Below, piece after piece: positions 10,474 through 20,850 of a stretch of DNA of 64,000 bases. Origin of the DNA: Clostridiales bacterium (lineage in GTDB: Bacteria; Bacillota; Clostridia; Christensenellales; Aristaeellaceae); assembly GCA_024684375.1 (NCBI GenBank), contig JAIKWZ010000006.1, positions 62,001 through 126,000 on the forward strand. Direction: 5' to 3'. Both the position numbers and the translations under genes were made by a program. Under the pieces are notes generated by a model. The model was not told where the DNA came from, did no database searches, and worked only from the letters and a program-made list of their open reading frames with translations. Position 1 is the first letter of the stretch. Each line of letters begins with the position of its first letter.

Positions 10474-12456
10474 TTATGTTTTATATAATATTTTTTTGAA
10501 TTCAGTCTCGTCGATTATTCTGATTCCAAGCTTACGAGCTTTTTCCAATTTACTTCCTGCGTTTTCACCCGCAAGCACAAGGTCAGTCTTTGACGAAACA
10601 CTGGAAACTGCCTTGCCGCCAAACTGGCGGATCGTCTCTTCCGCCTCCTGCCGTGAATAGTCAGTGAGCGTTCCGGTCACCACAACAGTCATTCCGCTCA
10701 GCGAGGAACCTAATTTGTTGTTCTCCCACACGGGAGTCACCCCTTTTGAAAGAAGACCGTCGGTAAGGCGTTTTCCTTCTTCTGAAGCGAAATAATCAAG
10801 GATGGAATACGCAACTACCTCGCCTATGTCGCCTATCGAAGTCAGTTCCAAAGGCGATGCTGCTCTGAACTTTTCAACGCTTCCGAACGTTTCTGCCAGA
10901 TCTCGCGCGGTCTTTGTGCCGACATTTGGTATTCCAAGCGCATAAATAAACCTGTCGAGACGTATATGCTTACTCTTTTCCAACTCCTCAAGAAGTTTAT
11001 TTGCCTTTTTTTCTCCAAATCTGTCCAAGGAGAGCAGTCTCTCAAAAGTCAGATCATACAGTTCGTCACAGTCGCCCAAGCCTAACTCTTCGCAGAACTG
11101 TCGCGCGGTTTTTTCAGAGAACGCCTCTATATCCATTGCATCGCGTGACGCAAAGTGGCTTAAACGCATGACTATCTGATCCAAACAGTGCCTGGTGTTG
11201 GGGCAGTATAGAAACGCTCCTTTTTCCTCAAGACTATGCCCGCAGCAAGGACAAACCGTAGGCTTTTCTATCTCGGCTTCGTCCGGATAAAACTCATCGA
11301 CTCTTCCGGTTATTTCCGGTATGACCTCGTTGGAACGCCTGAGCCAGACACGGGAGTTGAGCTTGAGGCGCTTTCTTAGTATATCTCCATAATTGTTTAG
11401 CGTAGCCCTCTGAATTGTGGCTCCTGCCAAATCCACAGGCTCAACGTGCGCAAGCGGAGTGAGTTTGCCTGTCCTGCCAACTTCCCACGTGACCTTTTTT
11501 AGCTTTGTGGTCACTTCTTCCGCCTCGAATTTATACGCGACAGCCCAGCGCGGGAACTTTTCGGTCGCGCCCATGTAAGACCTTGTTTCAAAGTCGCTGA
11601 TTTTTACAACCGCGCCGTCGATAAGGTAATCCAGTCCGCCTCTGGCTTCTTCGATCGAGTTAATGGCGGATCTGATCCCTTTTAGGTCCTCGCAATAGAG
11701 TTCAGTGTCACTGACACAGAAACCGTTGTCCTTAAGGAAGCTCAGCATTTCTGACTGATTTGCAAACCTTTCTCCTTCAATATAGTTGACATCATAAAAA
11801 ATGGCGTCCAGATGCCTTGAGGCAGTGATCTGAGGATCGAGGTTCCTCAGCGCACCCGCAGCGGCATTTCTTGCATTTTTTAACGGTTCGTCAGCTGTTC
11901 TGTTATATTTTTCAAGCACGCTTAAGCGCATATAGCATTCACCGTGCACTTCTATAAGCCCCTTGAAAGGGATCGAAAGCGGAATGGAACGAACGGTCTT
12001 TGCCTGCGCAAGGATGCCCTCTCCTGTAACTCCGTTCCCGCGCGTTGCTGCCTGTACCAAAATGCCGTCCCTGTAAGTAAGGCATAGTGTCAGTCCATCA
12101 AATTTATGCTCCACTACAAAGCTTAAAGGGGGCAGCTTTATTCCGGAAGCAAGTCCGTCGGCACGAAGCTTTTCCGCCCTGTTGTACCACTCTGCGATCT
12201 CGTCAAGGCTCTGGGCCTTGTCCATGCTCAGCAGTCGATTGATATGCGTATGCGGTTCAAATCTTTCAAGGGGTCGGCCGCCCACCCGGTGTGTTGGAGA
12301 GTCTGGAAGAATGACCCCGCTGCTTTTTTCCAGTTTGACTAACTCGTCATACAATACGTCGTATTCTTTATCCGACACAGACGGAGAGTCAAGGTCATAG
12401 TATTCATGTGCGTATCGGTTAAGCTTATCAACAAGCTCTCGCATATACTCATTCAT
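10474..12456 (-). CDS. ligA: NAD-dependent DNA ligase LigA
   Basis: VEHKFDGLTLCLTY, RGNGVTGEG, Zn Cys cluster CPCCGHSL, C-terminal BRCT. Confidence 0.97.
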   Translation of the reverse strand: MNEYMRELVDKLNRYAHEYYDLDSPSVSDKEYDVLYDELVKLEKSSGVILPDSPTHRVGGRPLERFEPHTHINRLLSMDKAQSLDEIAEWYNRAEKLRADGLASGIKLPPLSFVVEHKFDGLTLCLTYRDGILVQAATRGNGVTGEGILAQAKTVRSIPLSIPFKGLIEVHGECYMRLSVLEKYNRTADEPLKNARNAAAGALRNLDPQITASRHLDAIFYDVNYIEGERFANQSEMLSFLKDNGFCVSDTELYCEDLKGIRSAINSIEEARGGLDYLIDGAVVKISDFETRSYMGATEKFPRWAVAYKFEAEEVTTKLKKVTWEVGRTGKLTPLAHVEPVDLAGATIQRATLNNYGDILRKRLKLNSRVWLRRSNEVIPEITGRVDEFYPDEAEIEKPTVCPCCGHSLEEKGAFLYCPNTRHCLDQIVMRLSHFASRDAMDIEAFSEKTARQFCEELGLGDCDELYDLTFERLLSLDRFGEKKANKLLEELEKSKHIRLDRFIYALGIPNVGTKTARDLAETFGSVEKFRAASPLELTSIGDIGEVVAYSILDYFASEEGKRLTDGLLSKGVTPVWENNKLGSSLSGMTVVVTGTLTDYSRQEAEETIRQFGGKAVSSVSSKTDLVLAGENAGSKLEKARKLGIRIIDETEFKKILYKT

Positions 12457-14660
12457 AATTCTTTCTCCACTTTTCTAAGAACGGGCAGATGGCAGTCCAG
12501 GTCTTTGATACCGTAGGGAGAGCCGAAGTCTACTCTGGCGATACCGTTTTTTGCGCTGTATGCCAATACTGTTCCCACACCGAAGATCCTATGGCGCACT
12601 CGGTCGCCCGGATTGAAATTTGTCAGTGCTCCGCCGAAGGCCGAATTGGTTTTTGATCCATCAGCGCTTAGCGAAGTCTGGGAACGATAGGCGGAAAGCC
12701 TTTGATTAGGGCTTGAGGGCGAGAGGCTTGAAGGCTGCGAGGCGCTCCTCGCGTCGATCAACAGTGCGGAAGGTATCTCACCCACAAACCTGCTCACCGG
12801 ATTACTCTGCCTCTGATTAAACAGCAGACGGTTCCTTGCGCAGCTTAGGAACAAATACTTTTTAGCCCTGGTTATCCCTACATACATCAGTCGGCGCTCC
12901 TCCTCGAGCTCAGTTTCTTCCATCATCGCTCTGGCTATCGGAAATATACCCTCCTCAAGCCCCGTAAGGAACACAGCCCCGAATTCCAGGCCCTTGGCAG
13001 AATGCAGAGTCATAAGCGTAACAGTCTGGGTCTTCTCGTCAAGACGGTCGGTGTCAGTTACCAAAGCGACGTTCTCGAGAAAGCCGAGTATGCCTTCCTC
13101 AGGGTTTTGCCTTTCGTACTCGGCTACGGCGCTCACAAGCTCTTTAAGGTTTTCCACTCTTGAGACGTCTTCCGGATCGTTGGATTTTTCGTATTGTTTA
13201 ATCAATCCTGTTTTGTCCATCAGCTCCTGAATGAAATCAACAGGTGACATCTGGAACATAAGTGCAAGCAGCTCGGAAAGCAGGCTGCTGAAGTTCTTTA
13301 AGGCACCAGTTGCTCTTGCGCCAATGCCGATATCGTCAGCATTAAGAGCAGCGTTTAGCAGAGTGCTGCCTGTATTGGCTGCATACGCTGCCAGCATGTC
13401 TACCGTGGAATCGCCTATGCCTCGTTTAGGTTCGTTGATTACGCGCCTCAGCGAAACATCATCAGCAGGGTTGACCAGCAGGCGAAGGTATGCAATCGCA
13501 TCTTTTATTTCTTTGCGGTCATAGAATTTCAGCCCACCGTAAACACCGTACTTTATTCCGCGCCTGACGAGTGCCTCTTCAAGCACACGGCTCTGGGCAT
13601 TGGTCCGGTATAGCACAGCCATCTCGCCGTAGGGGATTCCCGCCATGGCAAGACGTCGAATACTATCCGCCACAAAAGAAGCCTCCTCACGTTCGTCAAG
13701 GGCTCTGAAAAAGCGGATCTTTTCTCCTTTGTCGGCACTGGACCAGAGTTCCTTGCTTTTTCTGGCTGCATTGTTTGAAATGACCCGGTTGGCTGCAGAA
13801 AGGATATTGCCAGTGGAGCGATAGTTTTCTTCAAGCTTTATTACTGTACAGCCAGGAAAATCTTTCTCGAAAGAAAGAATGTTGCGTATATCCGCGCCGC
13901 GCCATGAATAAATAGATTGATCGTCATCTCCCACCACGCACAGATTCCTGCGTTCCCCTGCCAACAATCTGACCAGTTGATACTGTGCGACGTTGGTGTC
14001 CTGGTATTCATCAACCATGATGTACCTGAATTTGTTCTGATAGCTTTCCAGGACAGGCGGATGAGAGGCCAGCAGTTCGAGAGTTTTTACAAGAAGATCG
14101 TCAAAGTCCAGCGCATTATTGCTTTTGAGTGTATTCTCATATTCAGAGTATACTTTGAAAATTGGTTTGCTTCTTGCGTCCGGGTTTTCATCCAGCCATT
14201 CCGTTGGCGTCAGCATCCGGTTTTTAGCGTCCGATATAACGCTTTTTATCATCCTGGGCGGATACTGCTTGTCATCAAGGTTCAGCTGCTTGCAAATCCG
14301 CTTGATGACTACTGTTTTATCGTCTTCGTCATAAATGGAAAACTCTCTTTTATAGCCAAGCTTTTCAATATCACGCCTGAGTATTCTGGCGCAGCAGGCA
14401 TGGAAGGTCATTATCCAGGCTTCTTCCGCCTTGCCTTCGCACAGTCTGTCGACCCTTTCGCGCATTTCTCTCGCGGCTTTATTGGTGAAAGTGATCATAA
14501 GGATCTGCCAGGCGGGGATGCCTTCGTCCAGCATATGAGCCATGCGGTATGTCAAAGCACGGGTTTTGCCGCTTCCCGCACCCGCAAGGATAAGAACAGC
14601 GCCGTCGATCGTCTGTACGGCTTTTCTTTGTTCGGGATTCAGCTTAGATAGATCCGTCAT
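12453..14660 (-). CDS. pcrA: UvrD/PcrA-family DNA helicase
   Basis: LNPEQRKAVQTIDGAVLILAGAGSGKTRAL, DEYQDTNVAQY, GDDDQSIYSWRGAD, TLHSAKGLEF. Confidence 0.96.
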   Translation of the reverse strand: MTDLSKLNPEQRKAVQTIDGAVLILAGAGSGKTRALTYRMAHMLDEGIPAWQILMITFTNKAAREMRERVDRLCEGKAEEAWIMTFHACCARILRRDIEKLGYKREFSIYDEDDKTVVIKRICKQLNLDDKQYPPRMIKSVISDAKNRMLTPTEWLDENPDARSKPIFKVYSEYENTLKSNNALDFDDLLVKTLELLASHPPVLESYQNKFRYIMVDEYQDTNVAQYQLVRLLAGERRNLCVVGDDDQSIYSWRGADIRNILSFEKDFPGCTVIKLEENYRSTGNILSAANRVISNNAARKSKELWSSADKGEKIRFFRALDEREEASFVADSIRRLAMAGIPYGEMAVLYRTNAQSRVLEEALVRRGIKYGVYGGLKFYDRKEIKDAIAYLRLLVNPADDVSLRRVINEPKRGIGDSTVDMLAAYAANTGSTLLNAALNADDIGIGARATGALKNFSSLLSELLALMFQMSPVDFIQELMDKTGLIKQYEKSNDPEDVSRVENLKELVSAVAEYERQNPEEGILGFLENVALVTDTDRLDEKTQTVTLMTLHSAKGLEFGAVFLTGLEEGIFPIARAMMEETELEEERRLMYVGITRAKKYLFLSCARNRLLFNQRQSNPVSRFVGEIPSALLIDARSASQPSSLSPSSPNQRLSAYRSQTSLSADGSKTNSAFGGALTNFNPGDRVRHRIFGVGTVLAYSAKNGIARVDFGSPYGIKDLDCHLPVLRKVEKEL

Positions 14661-14665
14661 TGTTT

Positions 14666-15517
14666 TTACTTGCCCAACACCAGTTTGTTTATAGTAAGTC
14701 CTACGCCGCCCAAAGTATTGAGCGGAGCAATGTATTCGGCCACTTCCTTAAGCTCACTTACCGCGTTTTGCATCGCCACCGGATGTCCGCACGCGTTAAG
14801 CATGGATGTATCGTTTGTATAATCTCCGAAGGCCATTATTTCGCTTACGGGAATAGAATAAAAAGATGACAGAAAACGTATCGCACTGCCCTTATCAACG
14901 TTTTTTGCCATAACTTCGACGCTCGTAGAACCGCTTGCCGAATGGACTATGCCCTGTTTATCAAGTTCTGTTCTAAGCGCGGCAATCTTATCGAGATCCT
15001 CGCAAAAAGCGACAAACTTGTAGATGCCCGTTTTGGGTGCAGCATCGAACGATGTGACCTGCTCGGCGCTCAGTATCATACGGTTTTGAAGGTATCTTTT
15101 CAAAGAGCGTTTATGCCCCTGCGGCACCTCAGCTCGTGAGAAGGCGTAGTTGATATCTGCGGTATATATTTCGTAGTATGTTTCACCGTCCCACATTATA
15201 CGGTTTACTATTCCGGCGAACTCTTCGTCAAATGTGCCTTCAAAAATGCAATTGCCTTCTACTTTATCATCAATTCGGGCGCCATTTGCGGATACGATTA
15301 TAATATCATTACTGATCTCAGCGGCTTTTGTCATAAGAAAACGGTAATTTCGGCCACTGACAAGAGCGATTTTTATACCCTTTGACACGCATTCACGCAG
15401 GGCAACGACATTTGCCTCAGGGATTTGCTCCCATCCCCCAAACAGAGTACCGTCCATGTCCATGCAGATCAGTTTTACGTCAGAGCATTCAGCCATTTGA
15501 TTTTCTCCTTGGGGCAA
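14666..15517 (-). CDS. HAD superfamily Cof-type hydrolase
   Basis: LICMDMDGTLFG, SGRNY, AFGDYTNDTSML. Confidence 0.93.
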   Translation of the reverse strand: MPQGENQMAECSDVKLICMDMDGTLFGGWEQIPEANVVALRECVSKGIKIALVSGRNYRFLMTKAAEISNDIIIVSANGARIDDKVEGNCIFEGTFDEEFAGIVNRIMWDGETYYEIYTADINYAFSRAEVPQGHKRSLKRYLQNRMILSAEQVTSFDAAPKTGIYKFVAFCEDLDKIAALRTELDKQGIVHSASGSTSVEVMAKNVDKGSAIRFLSSFYSIPVSEIMAFGDYTNDTSMLNACGHPVAMQNAVSELKEVAEYIAPLNTLGGVGLTINKLVLGK

Positions 15518-16368
15518 ACAAAAGTCTTGCCGGCATAAATTCCAAGTTCTTTATTATCTGAAAGCTTGATTTCCCTGCTCGCCAGGCACATCTGATGAAG
15601 TGCTAGCGCCTTATTCACGCTATAATTCCCGTATTTTTCGTCACCAAGCACAGGGTGGCCAATGTGGGCAAGTTGGGCACGTATCTGATGCGTACGCCCT
15701 GTAGCAATCTTTACTTCCAGTAGAGAGAGTTTATTCTGTTGAACATTTATCTCTTTGAGAACATGATAGTCAGACCTTGCTTCTAACGAGTCAGTATGCT
15801 TGTCCGAAGAGACCGAAACTCTTGCGGCCGCGCTGTCCTTCGAAATGAAGGAAGTAATATCTCCCGTCTTTTCTGCGAAAGGGCCCAAACACAGCGCATA
15901 ATATGTTTTTTTGAGCAGATGTTTCCTGAAAGCGTTTAGACAGAGTGATTCGGTCTCTTCATCAAATGCCGCCAGCATCACCCCGCATGTCTGAGTATCC
16001 AGACGGTGCACTAGCCTCGCAGTCGACTGATGAATTTGCAACCTGGCAAGGACAGTATCCGCACCGATACCATAGCTGTCGACGTCAACAGGCAGTCCGG
16101 AGGGCTTGACAAAAGCGATCAACTTTCCGTCATCAAATATCGTATCCAGAGAAAGGTCGTATTCAAAGTCGGCATAAAGCGTGACCTCGTCACCTGCCTT
16201 GACGTTTGAATCAGCCTGCGCCCTTTCTGAGTTAAGCCTGCATTGCCTGCTTCCAAGAAGCCTTGTTACTCTGCCTGCTCCCAGCATTGGATACGCTCTC
16301 CTCAGATAATCCCTGACAGGCATGGACTTAACTCTTTGCGGCACTATCGAGCTTAGCCTGGTGACCAT
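15475..16368 (-). CDS. RluA-family pseudouridine synthase
   Basis: S4-like N-terminus, VHRLDTQTCGVMLAAF, GRTHQIRAQLAHIGHPVLGDEKYG. Confidence 0.94.
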   Translation of the reverse strand: MVTRLSSIVPQRVKSMPVRDYLRRAYPMLGAGRVTRLLGSRQCRLNSERAQADSNVKAGDEVTLYADFEYDLSLDTIFDDGKLIAFVKPSGLPVDVDSYGIGADTVLARLQIHQSTARLVHRLDTQTCGVMLAAFDEETESLCLNAFRKHLLKKTYYALCLGPFAEKTGDITSFISKDSAAARVSVSSDKHTDSLEARSDYHVLKEINVQQNKLSLLEVKIATGRTHQIRAQLAHIGHPVLGDEKYGNYSVNKALALHQMCLASREIKLSDNKELGIYAGKTFVCPKEKIKWLNALT

Positions 16369-16371
16369 CAG

Positions 16372-17007
16372 CTATTCCTCCCAGGCCAAATCCTGAACGC
16401 CCGTTTTCATATAAGTGATTTTTCCGTCAAGGCTCTGGATCAGTCCGGAGATCAGCCCTTTTGAATCCTGCTGTTTCACGGTAAGAGAAACCTTTACTGA
16501 GGCCCCAAACTCTTTTGAAATGTCACGCACAGGCTGAGATTTAAGAAAGAATTCCAGCCTTCCAAGATTAGGGTATGCAACATCAATTTCGATCCGCTCA
16601 CTTGGGAAAACTGTACCGACTCCGCATATGTCTATAGCTTTTGCGCAGCCTGAAGAATACGCCCTGACAAGTCCGCCTGACCCCAGAAGGATCCCACCGA
16701 AATAACGCGTTATGACTACGCAGCAGTTTGTGACGGTTCGGTTTTTAATGACCTCCATCATCGGAAGGCCGGCGGTCCCCGCCGGTTCCCCGTCGTCTGA
16801 GTAACGCATTATACCCATATTGTCGCCTATAGCGTAGGCGTAGCAGTTATGGGAAGCGTCAGAATACTCGCTCCGCTTTTCTTTTATAAACTGAACAGCC
16901 TCCTCCTCTGTCCGGCAGGGTTTGCCGTGACAGAGGAAGCGGCTTTTATTTATCACAAGCGTATCAGTAGCCTGTGAAAGCAATGTTTTGTAGGGCTTGT
17001 TTGGCAT
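16372..17007 (-). CDS. yigZ: YigZ/IMPACT family protein
   Basis: YSDASHNCYAYAIG, RYSDDGEPAGTAGLPMMEVI, VVITRYFGGILLGSGGLVRAYS. Confidence 0.94.
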   Translation of the reverse strand: MPNKPYKTLLSQATDTLVINKSRFLCHGKPCRTEEEAVQFIKEKRSEYSDASHNCYAYAIGDNMGIMRYSDDGEPAGTAGLPMMEVIKNRTVTNCCVVITRYFGGILLGSGGLVRAYSSGCAKAIDICGVGTVFPSERIEIDVAYPNLGRLEFFLKSQPVRDISKEFGASVKVSLTVKQQDSKGLISGLIQSLDGKITYMKTGVQDLAWEE

Positions 17008-18242
17008 TATTTAAGGATGAGCCTGTGATACGCTTTTTTGCCCCTGCGTATAAGCAAACCGTCGCCTTTGAGCATATCAGAGTTTATTCGGAAGTCTTCA
17101 TCGGTCACCTTGTCGTTCCCGATGTAAAGACCGCCCTGCTGTATGGCCTTGCGCGCTTCTCCGTTGCTTTTGAAGAGGCCGACTTTGCTGGCCCATGCAA
17201 GCAGCCTGTTTTCCGAGGCAAGCTCTTCTTCGGTTACTTCGGTGGTGGGTGTGGAACCAGCCGCGCCGCTGCCGCTGAAAAGCGCTTCGGCCGCAGCCTT
17301 GGCTTTGTTAGCCTCTTCCTCCCCGTGAATAAGCTTGGTGACTTCGTAAGCCAGAGTGACCTTGGCTTCATTGATGCGGCTGTCCCTGTAAGAGCCGAGA
17401 CGTTTTACCTCTTCCATGGGCAGGAAGGTGAGAAGGCTTAGACACTTCTCAACGTCTGCGTCGTCAACGTTCCTCCAGTACTGGTAGAAATCGTAAGGAC
17501 TGGTTTTCGCGGGGTCAAGCCAAAGCGCGCCCTTTTCAGTCTTGCCCATCTTTCTGCCGTCATGAGTGAGCAACAGCTTAAACGTAAGAGCAAAGGCAGG
17601 CTTTTCAAGCTTTCTGCGGATAAGGTCAGCGCCGGAGAGCATGTTGCTCCACTGGTCGTCACCGCCTGTCTGCAGACAGCAGCCATATTTTTCAAAAAGC
17701 TGCAAAAAGTCGTAGGACTGCATTAGCATGTAGTTGAACTCAAGGAAGGTGAGCCCCTTTTCAAGCCTTTGCCTGTAACATTCTGCGGTGAGCATCCGAT
17801 TGACCGAGAACAAAGCGCCTACATCCCTTAAAAAGCTTATGTAATTAAGGTTTCTGAGCCAATCTCCGTTGTTGACTATGATAGCAGAGTTGGGTTTTGT
17901 TTCATCGAAATCAAGGAAACGCTCCATCTGCTTTTTGATGTGGGCAACGTTATCATCGATAGTCTCAACGGTCATCATTTTGCGCATGTCGGTTTTGCCG
18001 GAAGGGTCTCCTATCATTGCCGTGCCGCCACCCATCAGAGCGATAGGCTTATGGCCCGCCCGCTGAAGGTGTGCCATGGCCATTATCGGAATGTAGTGAC
18101 CGATGTGAAGACTGTCGGCAGTTGGATCAAATCCAGTGTAAAAGGTGACCATGCCGTTTTCGAAAGTCTTGTTGAGTTCATCTTCAAAAGTCGTCTGGGC
18201 AATGAAGCCGCGTTCCCTTAAAATATCAAGTGCGTTTTTCAT
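17007..18242 (-). CDS. tyrS: Tyrosyl-tRNA synthetase
   Basis: [16 protein letters not shown] (HIGH), [23 protein letters not shown] (KMSKS-like), C-terminal S4. Confidence 0.97.
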   Translation of the reverse strand: MKNALDILRERGFIAQTTFEDELNKTFENGMVTFYTGFDPTADSLHIGHYIPIMAMAHLQRAGHKPIALMGGGTAMIGDPSGKTDMRKMMTVETIDDNVAHIKKQMERFLDFDETKPNSAIIVNNGDWLRNLNYISFLRDVGALFSVNRMLTAECYRQRLEKGLTFLEFNYMLMQSYDFLQLFEKYGCCLQTGGDDQWSNMLSGADLIRRKLEKPAFALTFKLLLTHDGRKMGKTEKGALWLDPAKTSPYDFYQYWRNVDDADVEKCLSLLTFLPMEEVKRLGSYRDSRINEAKVTLAYEVTKLIHGEEEANKAKAAAEALFSGSGAAGSTPTTEVTEEELASENRLLAWASKVGLFKSNGEARKAIQQGGLYIGNDKVTDEDFRINSDMLKGDGLLIRRGKKAYHRLILK

Positions 18243-18255
18243 GTCAAATCTCCTG

Positions 18256-19440
18256 TCAGTTGTTATTGATTACCTTGGATAGCTTCTCCATGCCTTCGCT
18301 GATCTTGTCAGTCGGGCTGTTGGAGAAATTGAGCCTTAGTGTGTCTAAATGTCCTCCTTCGGCATAGAAATGAGTGCCGGGCACATATGCTACGCCGCTT
18401 TCTACAGCCGGTTCGAGCAGGCTTACGGCATTTTTGTTCCCGGGCAGTTTGGCCCAAACGAACAGCCCGCCCTCCGGCTTTATATATCGCGTGCCCTCAG
18501 GGAAAAGCGCAAACCCTTTAAGCATAGCATCCAGTTGGTCGCGGTAACCGGCCCTGATCCTTACGAGATGCTCAGGCAAAAGTCCTTTTCTCAGATACGC
18601 GTCCACGATCGCCTGTGTCAGCAGCGGGCAGTGCAGATCGCTGGACTGTTTTCCGATCACGCACTTTCTCATAAGGGTCGGGATGCTTATCACCATAGCT
18701 CCTACGCGCATACCGGGAGAAATGATCTTGGAAAAGCTGGCAAGATACACGGTCCAGCCTTCCTTATCGAAGCTTTTGATTGTCGGAAGAGACTCCCCCT
18801 CGTATCTGAGATCATGATAAGGGTCGTCTTCCGCGACGATCACACCGTAACGAGCGGCAATGTCAGCAATAGCCACGCGCCTATCAACAGGAAGTGTAGT
18901 GCCGGTAGGATTCTGGAATGTTGGAATTATGTACACAAGCTTTGGCTTGTGTTTTATGATAGCAGCCTCCAGCGCATCTGGAAGCAAGCCGTTTTCGTCA
19001 CACTCTACACCTACCGGTATGCCATGGTAGGTCCTTATCGCCTGAAGCGCGCCAAGAAACGTCGGATCCTCTACCAGCACAACGTCACCCGGATCTATCA
19101 GTGCCTTGAGCAGAATGTCAAAACCCTGAGTAGAGCCTTCAGTAGGCAAGACCTCGTTTTCTTCACAAGGCACACCTATATTTGTCAGATACTTTTGGGC
19201 AGACTCCTTAAGCGGCTTCCAGCCTTCGGACGCGCCGTATTGCAGGATCGCCGGGCCTGCTGCTTCAATAACCTCTTTTGCTAAAGGCGCGATGACCTCG
19301 GGCTCAAGTGCAGCGTTGGAAGGATTCCCGCCTGCAAACGAGATCATTCCGGGTTTACCAAGCAGTTTAAAGATGTCCCTAATGGCGCTGCCTGTGATTG
19401 GGTTCATATGCCTGGCAAAATAACTCTCGTCAAAAACCAT
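18256..19440 (-). CDS. PLP-dependent class I/II aminotransferase (AroAT/LysN-like)
   Basis: [44 protein letters not shown]. Start re-placed from 19497 to 19440 (GGAGG-AATGT-ATG) because the longer ORF runs into the T-box terminator. Confidence 0.9.
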   Translation of the reverse strand: MVFDESYFARHMNPITGSAIRDIFKLLGKPGMISFAGGNPSNAALEPEVIAPLAKEVIEAAGPAILQYGASEGWKPLKESAQKYLTNIGVPCEENEVLPTEGSTQGFDILLKALIDPGDVVLVEDPTFLGALQAIRTYHGIPVGVECDENGLLPDALEAAIIKHKPKLVYIIPTFQNPTGTTLPVDRRVAIADIAARYGVIVAEDDPYHDLRYEGESLPTIKSFDKEGWTVYLASFSKIISPGMRVGAMVISIPTLMRKCVIGKQSSDLHCPLLTQAIVDAYLRKGLLPEHLVRIRAGYRDQLDAMLKGFALFPEGTRYIKPEGGLFVWAKLPGNKNAVSLLEPAVESGVAYVPGTHFYAEGGHLDTLRLNFSNSPTDKISEGMEKLSKVINNN

Positions 19441-19452
19441 ACATTCCTCCAT

Positions 19453-19680
19453 AAAAAAACGCCTTCCATCAAAGAAGGCGTCAAAACGCTGTACCACTTC
19501 TGTTCGTTTGCCGAAGCAAACCTCTGAAGCTGTAACGGGCAGACCCGACAGGGACTACTGTGGTTCACCCCTGTTGCTCGGGAGCGTATTCACGCAGTTC
19601 ATCCTTCCGTCTTGCACCGACCGACGTATCTCTTTAGAAATCCGGGCGTTACTCTTTCCCTCATCGCAGGAACAATTATA
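19453..19680 (-). promoter_or_regulatory. T-box riboswitch leader, apparent Tyr (UAC) specifier, with intrinsic terminator
   Basis: Minus strand: stem I base GAUGAGGGAAAGAGUAACGC pairs with GCGUGAAUACGCUCCC (specifier loop GAA-UAC, 19586-19588). T-box AAGUGGUACAGCG at 19487-19499. Terminator GCCTTCTTTGATGGAAGGC-TTTTTTT at 19453-19479. Confidence 0.85.
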
Positions 19681-19721
19681 TCATAAAAAAACGGGCTTAA
19701 CATCAATTACCATGTTAATTT

Positions 19722-20840
19722 TCAGATAAGACGAAGGTTGTCACTTCTTATGCCATTTGAGAGTTTTTCAGGATGATAGAAATAACTGTCGCAGAACTCC
19801 GCCAAAGCCTCAGCGTCATCTGCACAGAAACAATGCTTGCCGTGCCTGAGATTATACGCGTTGGCTCCGCTTGCCCCCAGCATGTCAAACACATTCTGCG
19901 CTCCTGCATGTGCCAACAGACAGCCTTTAGGGTTTGCCCAGTCATCTTCGTCGCCTTCAGATGTGAACACAGCCCTGGGCGCCACTGCCGCCATGAGTGT
20001 ATTTGAATCAAAAGGAAGAAAGTTGATTTCGTCGCCCAGAGGGAAAAAGCATCCAGCGCCTGTATACGGCGGTACTTCTGGTTTTCCGCCGTACTCGTGA
20101 AAGCGTTTGGTAAACCAATCCGGGAATACCCAGTTGATCCTGCCTACTGTTTCGACTCGGCGCTCATTTTGTTCCTCTCCGTCACAAGTGATAAGGTACC
20201 TTAAACAACCTGCACCTCCGCATCCTGAACCTATCGGCGCAGCAACTGCGAAGTTTTCGTCAAACATGCCTGCGCAAAGCGCGGCCTTGCCGCAGCGGGA
20301 ATGACCGGTAACGATCACTCTTGGATTGTACCTGCATATTTCGAGGTTTCGGCGCAGCAGGCTCGCTCCCCATCCCCAGGCCATAATGGTCGCGCAGCTA
20401 AGACGCTTATAAGCTTTTTTATAGGATTCTTCATAAGATATTCCGCTATTTTGGTCACTTTTGTAGTCCGGTATTATCGCCCTGAAATCAAATGTTGCAA
20501 GCGCATAACCGTGATTTATGAACACTTTTTCTGTCTCAGGCAGCAATTCCCTCGCTATGGCGATGATAACAGGCGGCTTTTCTGTTCCTTTCGGTGATCT
20601 GAGCGTGAATGAAAAGTCAAGTCCGTCAGGCGTGATCAAACGGCCAGTCTGAACACATAACCCGTCAGAAGCGTTTTCTAATTCAATAACTGTTTTAGCA
20701 TCCGGCCTTTCCCCCGGCCATGTCCCGTAGAGATATTCCTGTGCCATGGCAAGCAGGTATCTGCGCTGTTCAGGCCATTCGCTCTTATCCGAAATTACGC
20801 TTCCGTCCGGGCGTTTCAAAGGATTTGGAAGATAATACAT
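19722..20840 (-). CDS. CE15-like (glucuronoyl esterase family) alpha/beta hydrolase
   Basis: VTGHSRCGKAALCAGMFDENFAVAAPIGSGCGGAGC: GxSRxGK nucleophile region and following Gly-Cys motif; C-terminal His region NLRHGKH. Confidence 0.7.
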   Translation of the reverse strand: MYYLPNPLKRPDGSVISDKSEWPEQRRYLLAMAQEYLYGTWPGERPDAKTVIELENASDGLCVQTGRLITPDGLDFSFTLRSPKGTEKPPVIIAIARELLPETEKVFINHGYALATFDFRAIIPDYKSDQNSGISYEESYKKAYKRLSCATIMAWGWGASLLRRNLEICRYNPRVIVTGHSRCGKAALCAGMFDENFAVAAPIGSGCGGAGCLRYLITCDGEEQNERRVETVGRINWVFPDWFTKRFHEYGGKPEVPPYTGAGCFFPLGDEINFLPFDSNTLMAAVAPRAVFTSEGDEDDWANPKGCLLAHAGAQNVFDMLGASGANAYNLRHGKHCFCADDAEALAEFCDSYFYHPEKLSNGIRSDNLRLI

Positions 20841-20850
20841 ATTCGTCCCC

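Noticed and set aside
13917-14651. 244-aa plus-strand ORF opposite pcrA
   Set aside because: Antisense to a conserved helicase; no independent support
18349-19284. 311-aa plus-strand ORF opposite the aminotransferase
   Set aside because: Antisense shadow of a conserved PLP enzyme
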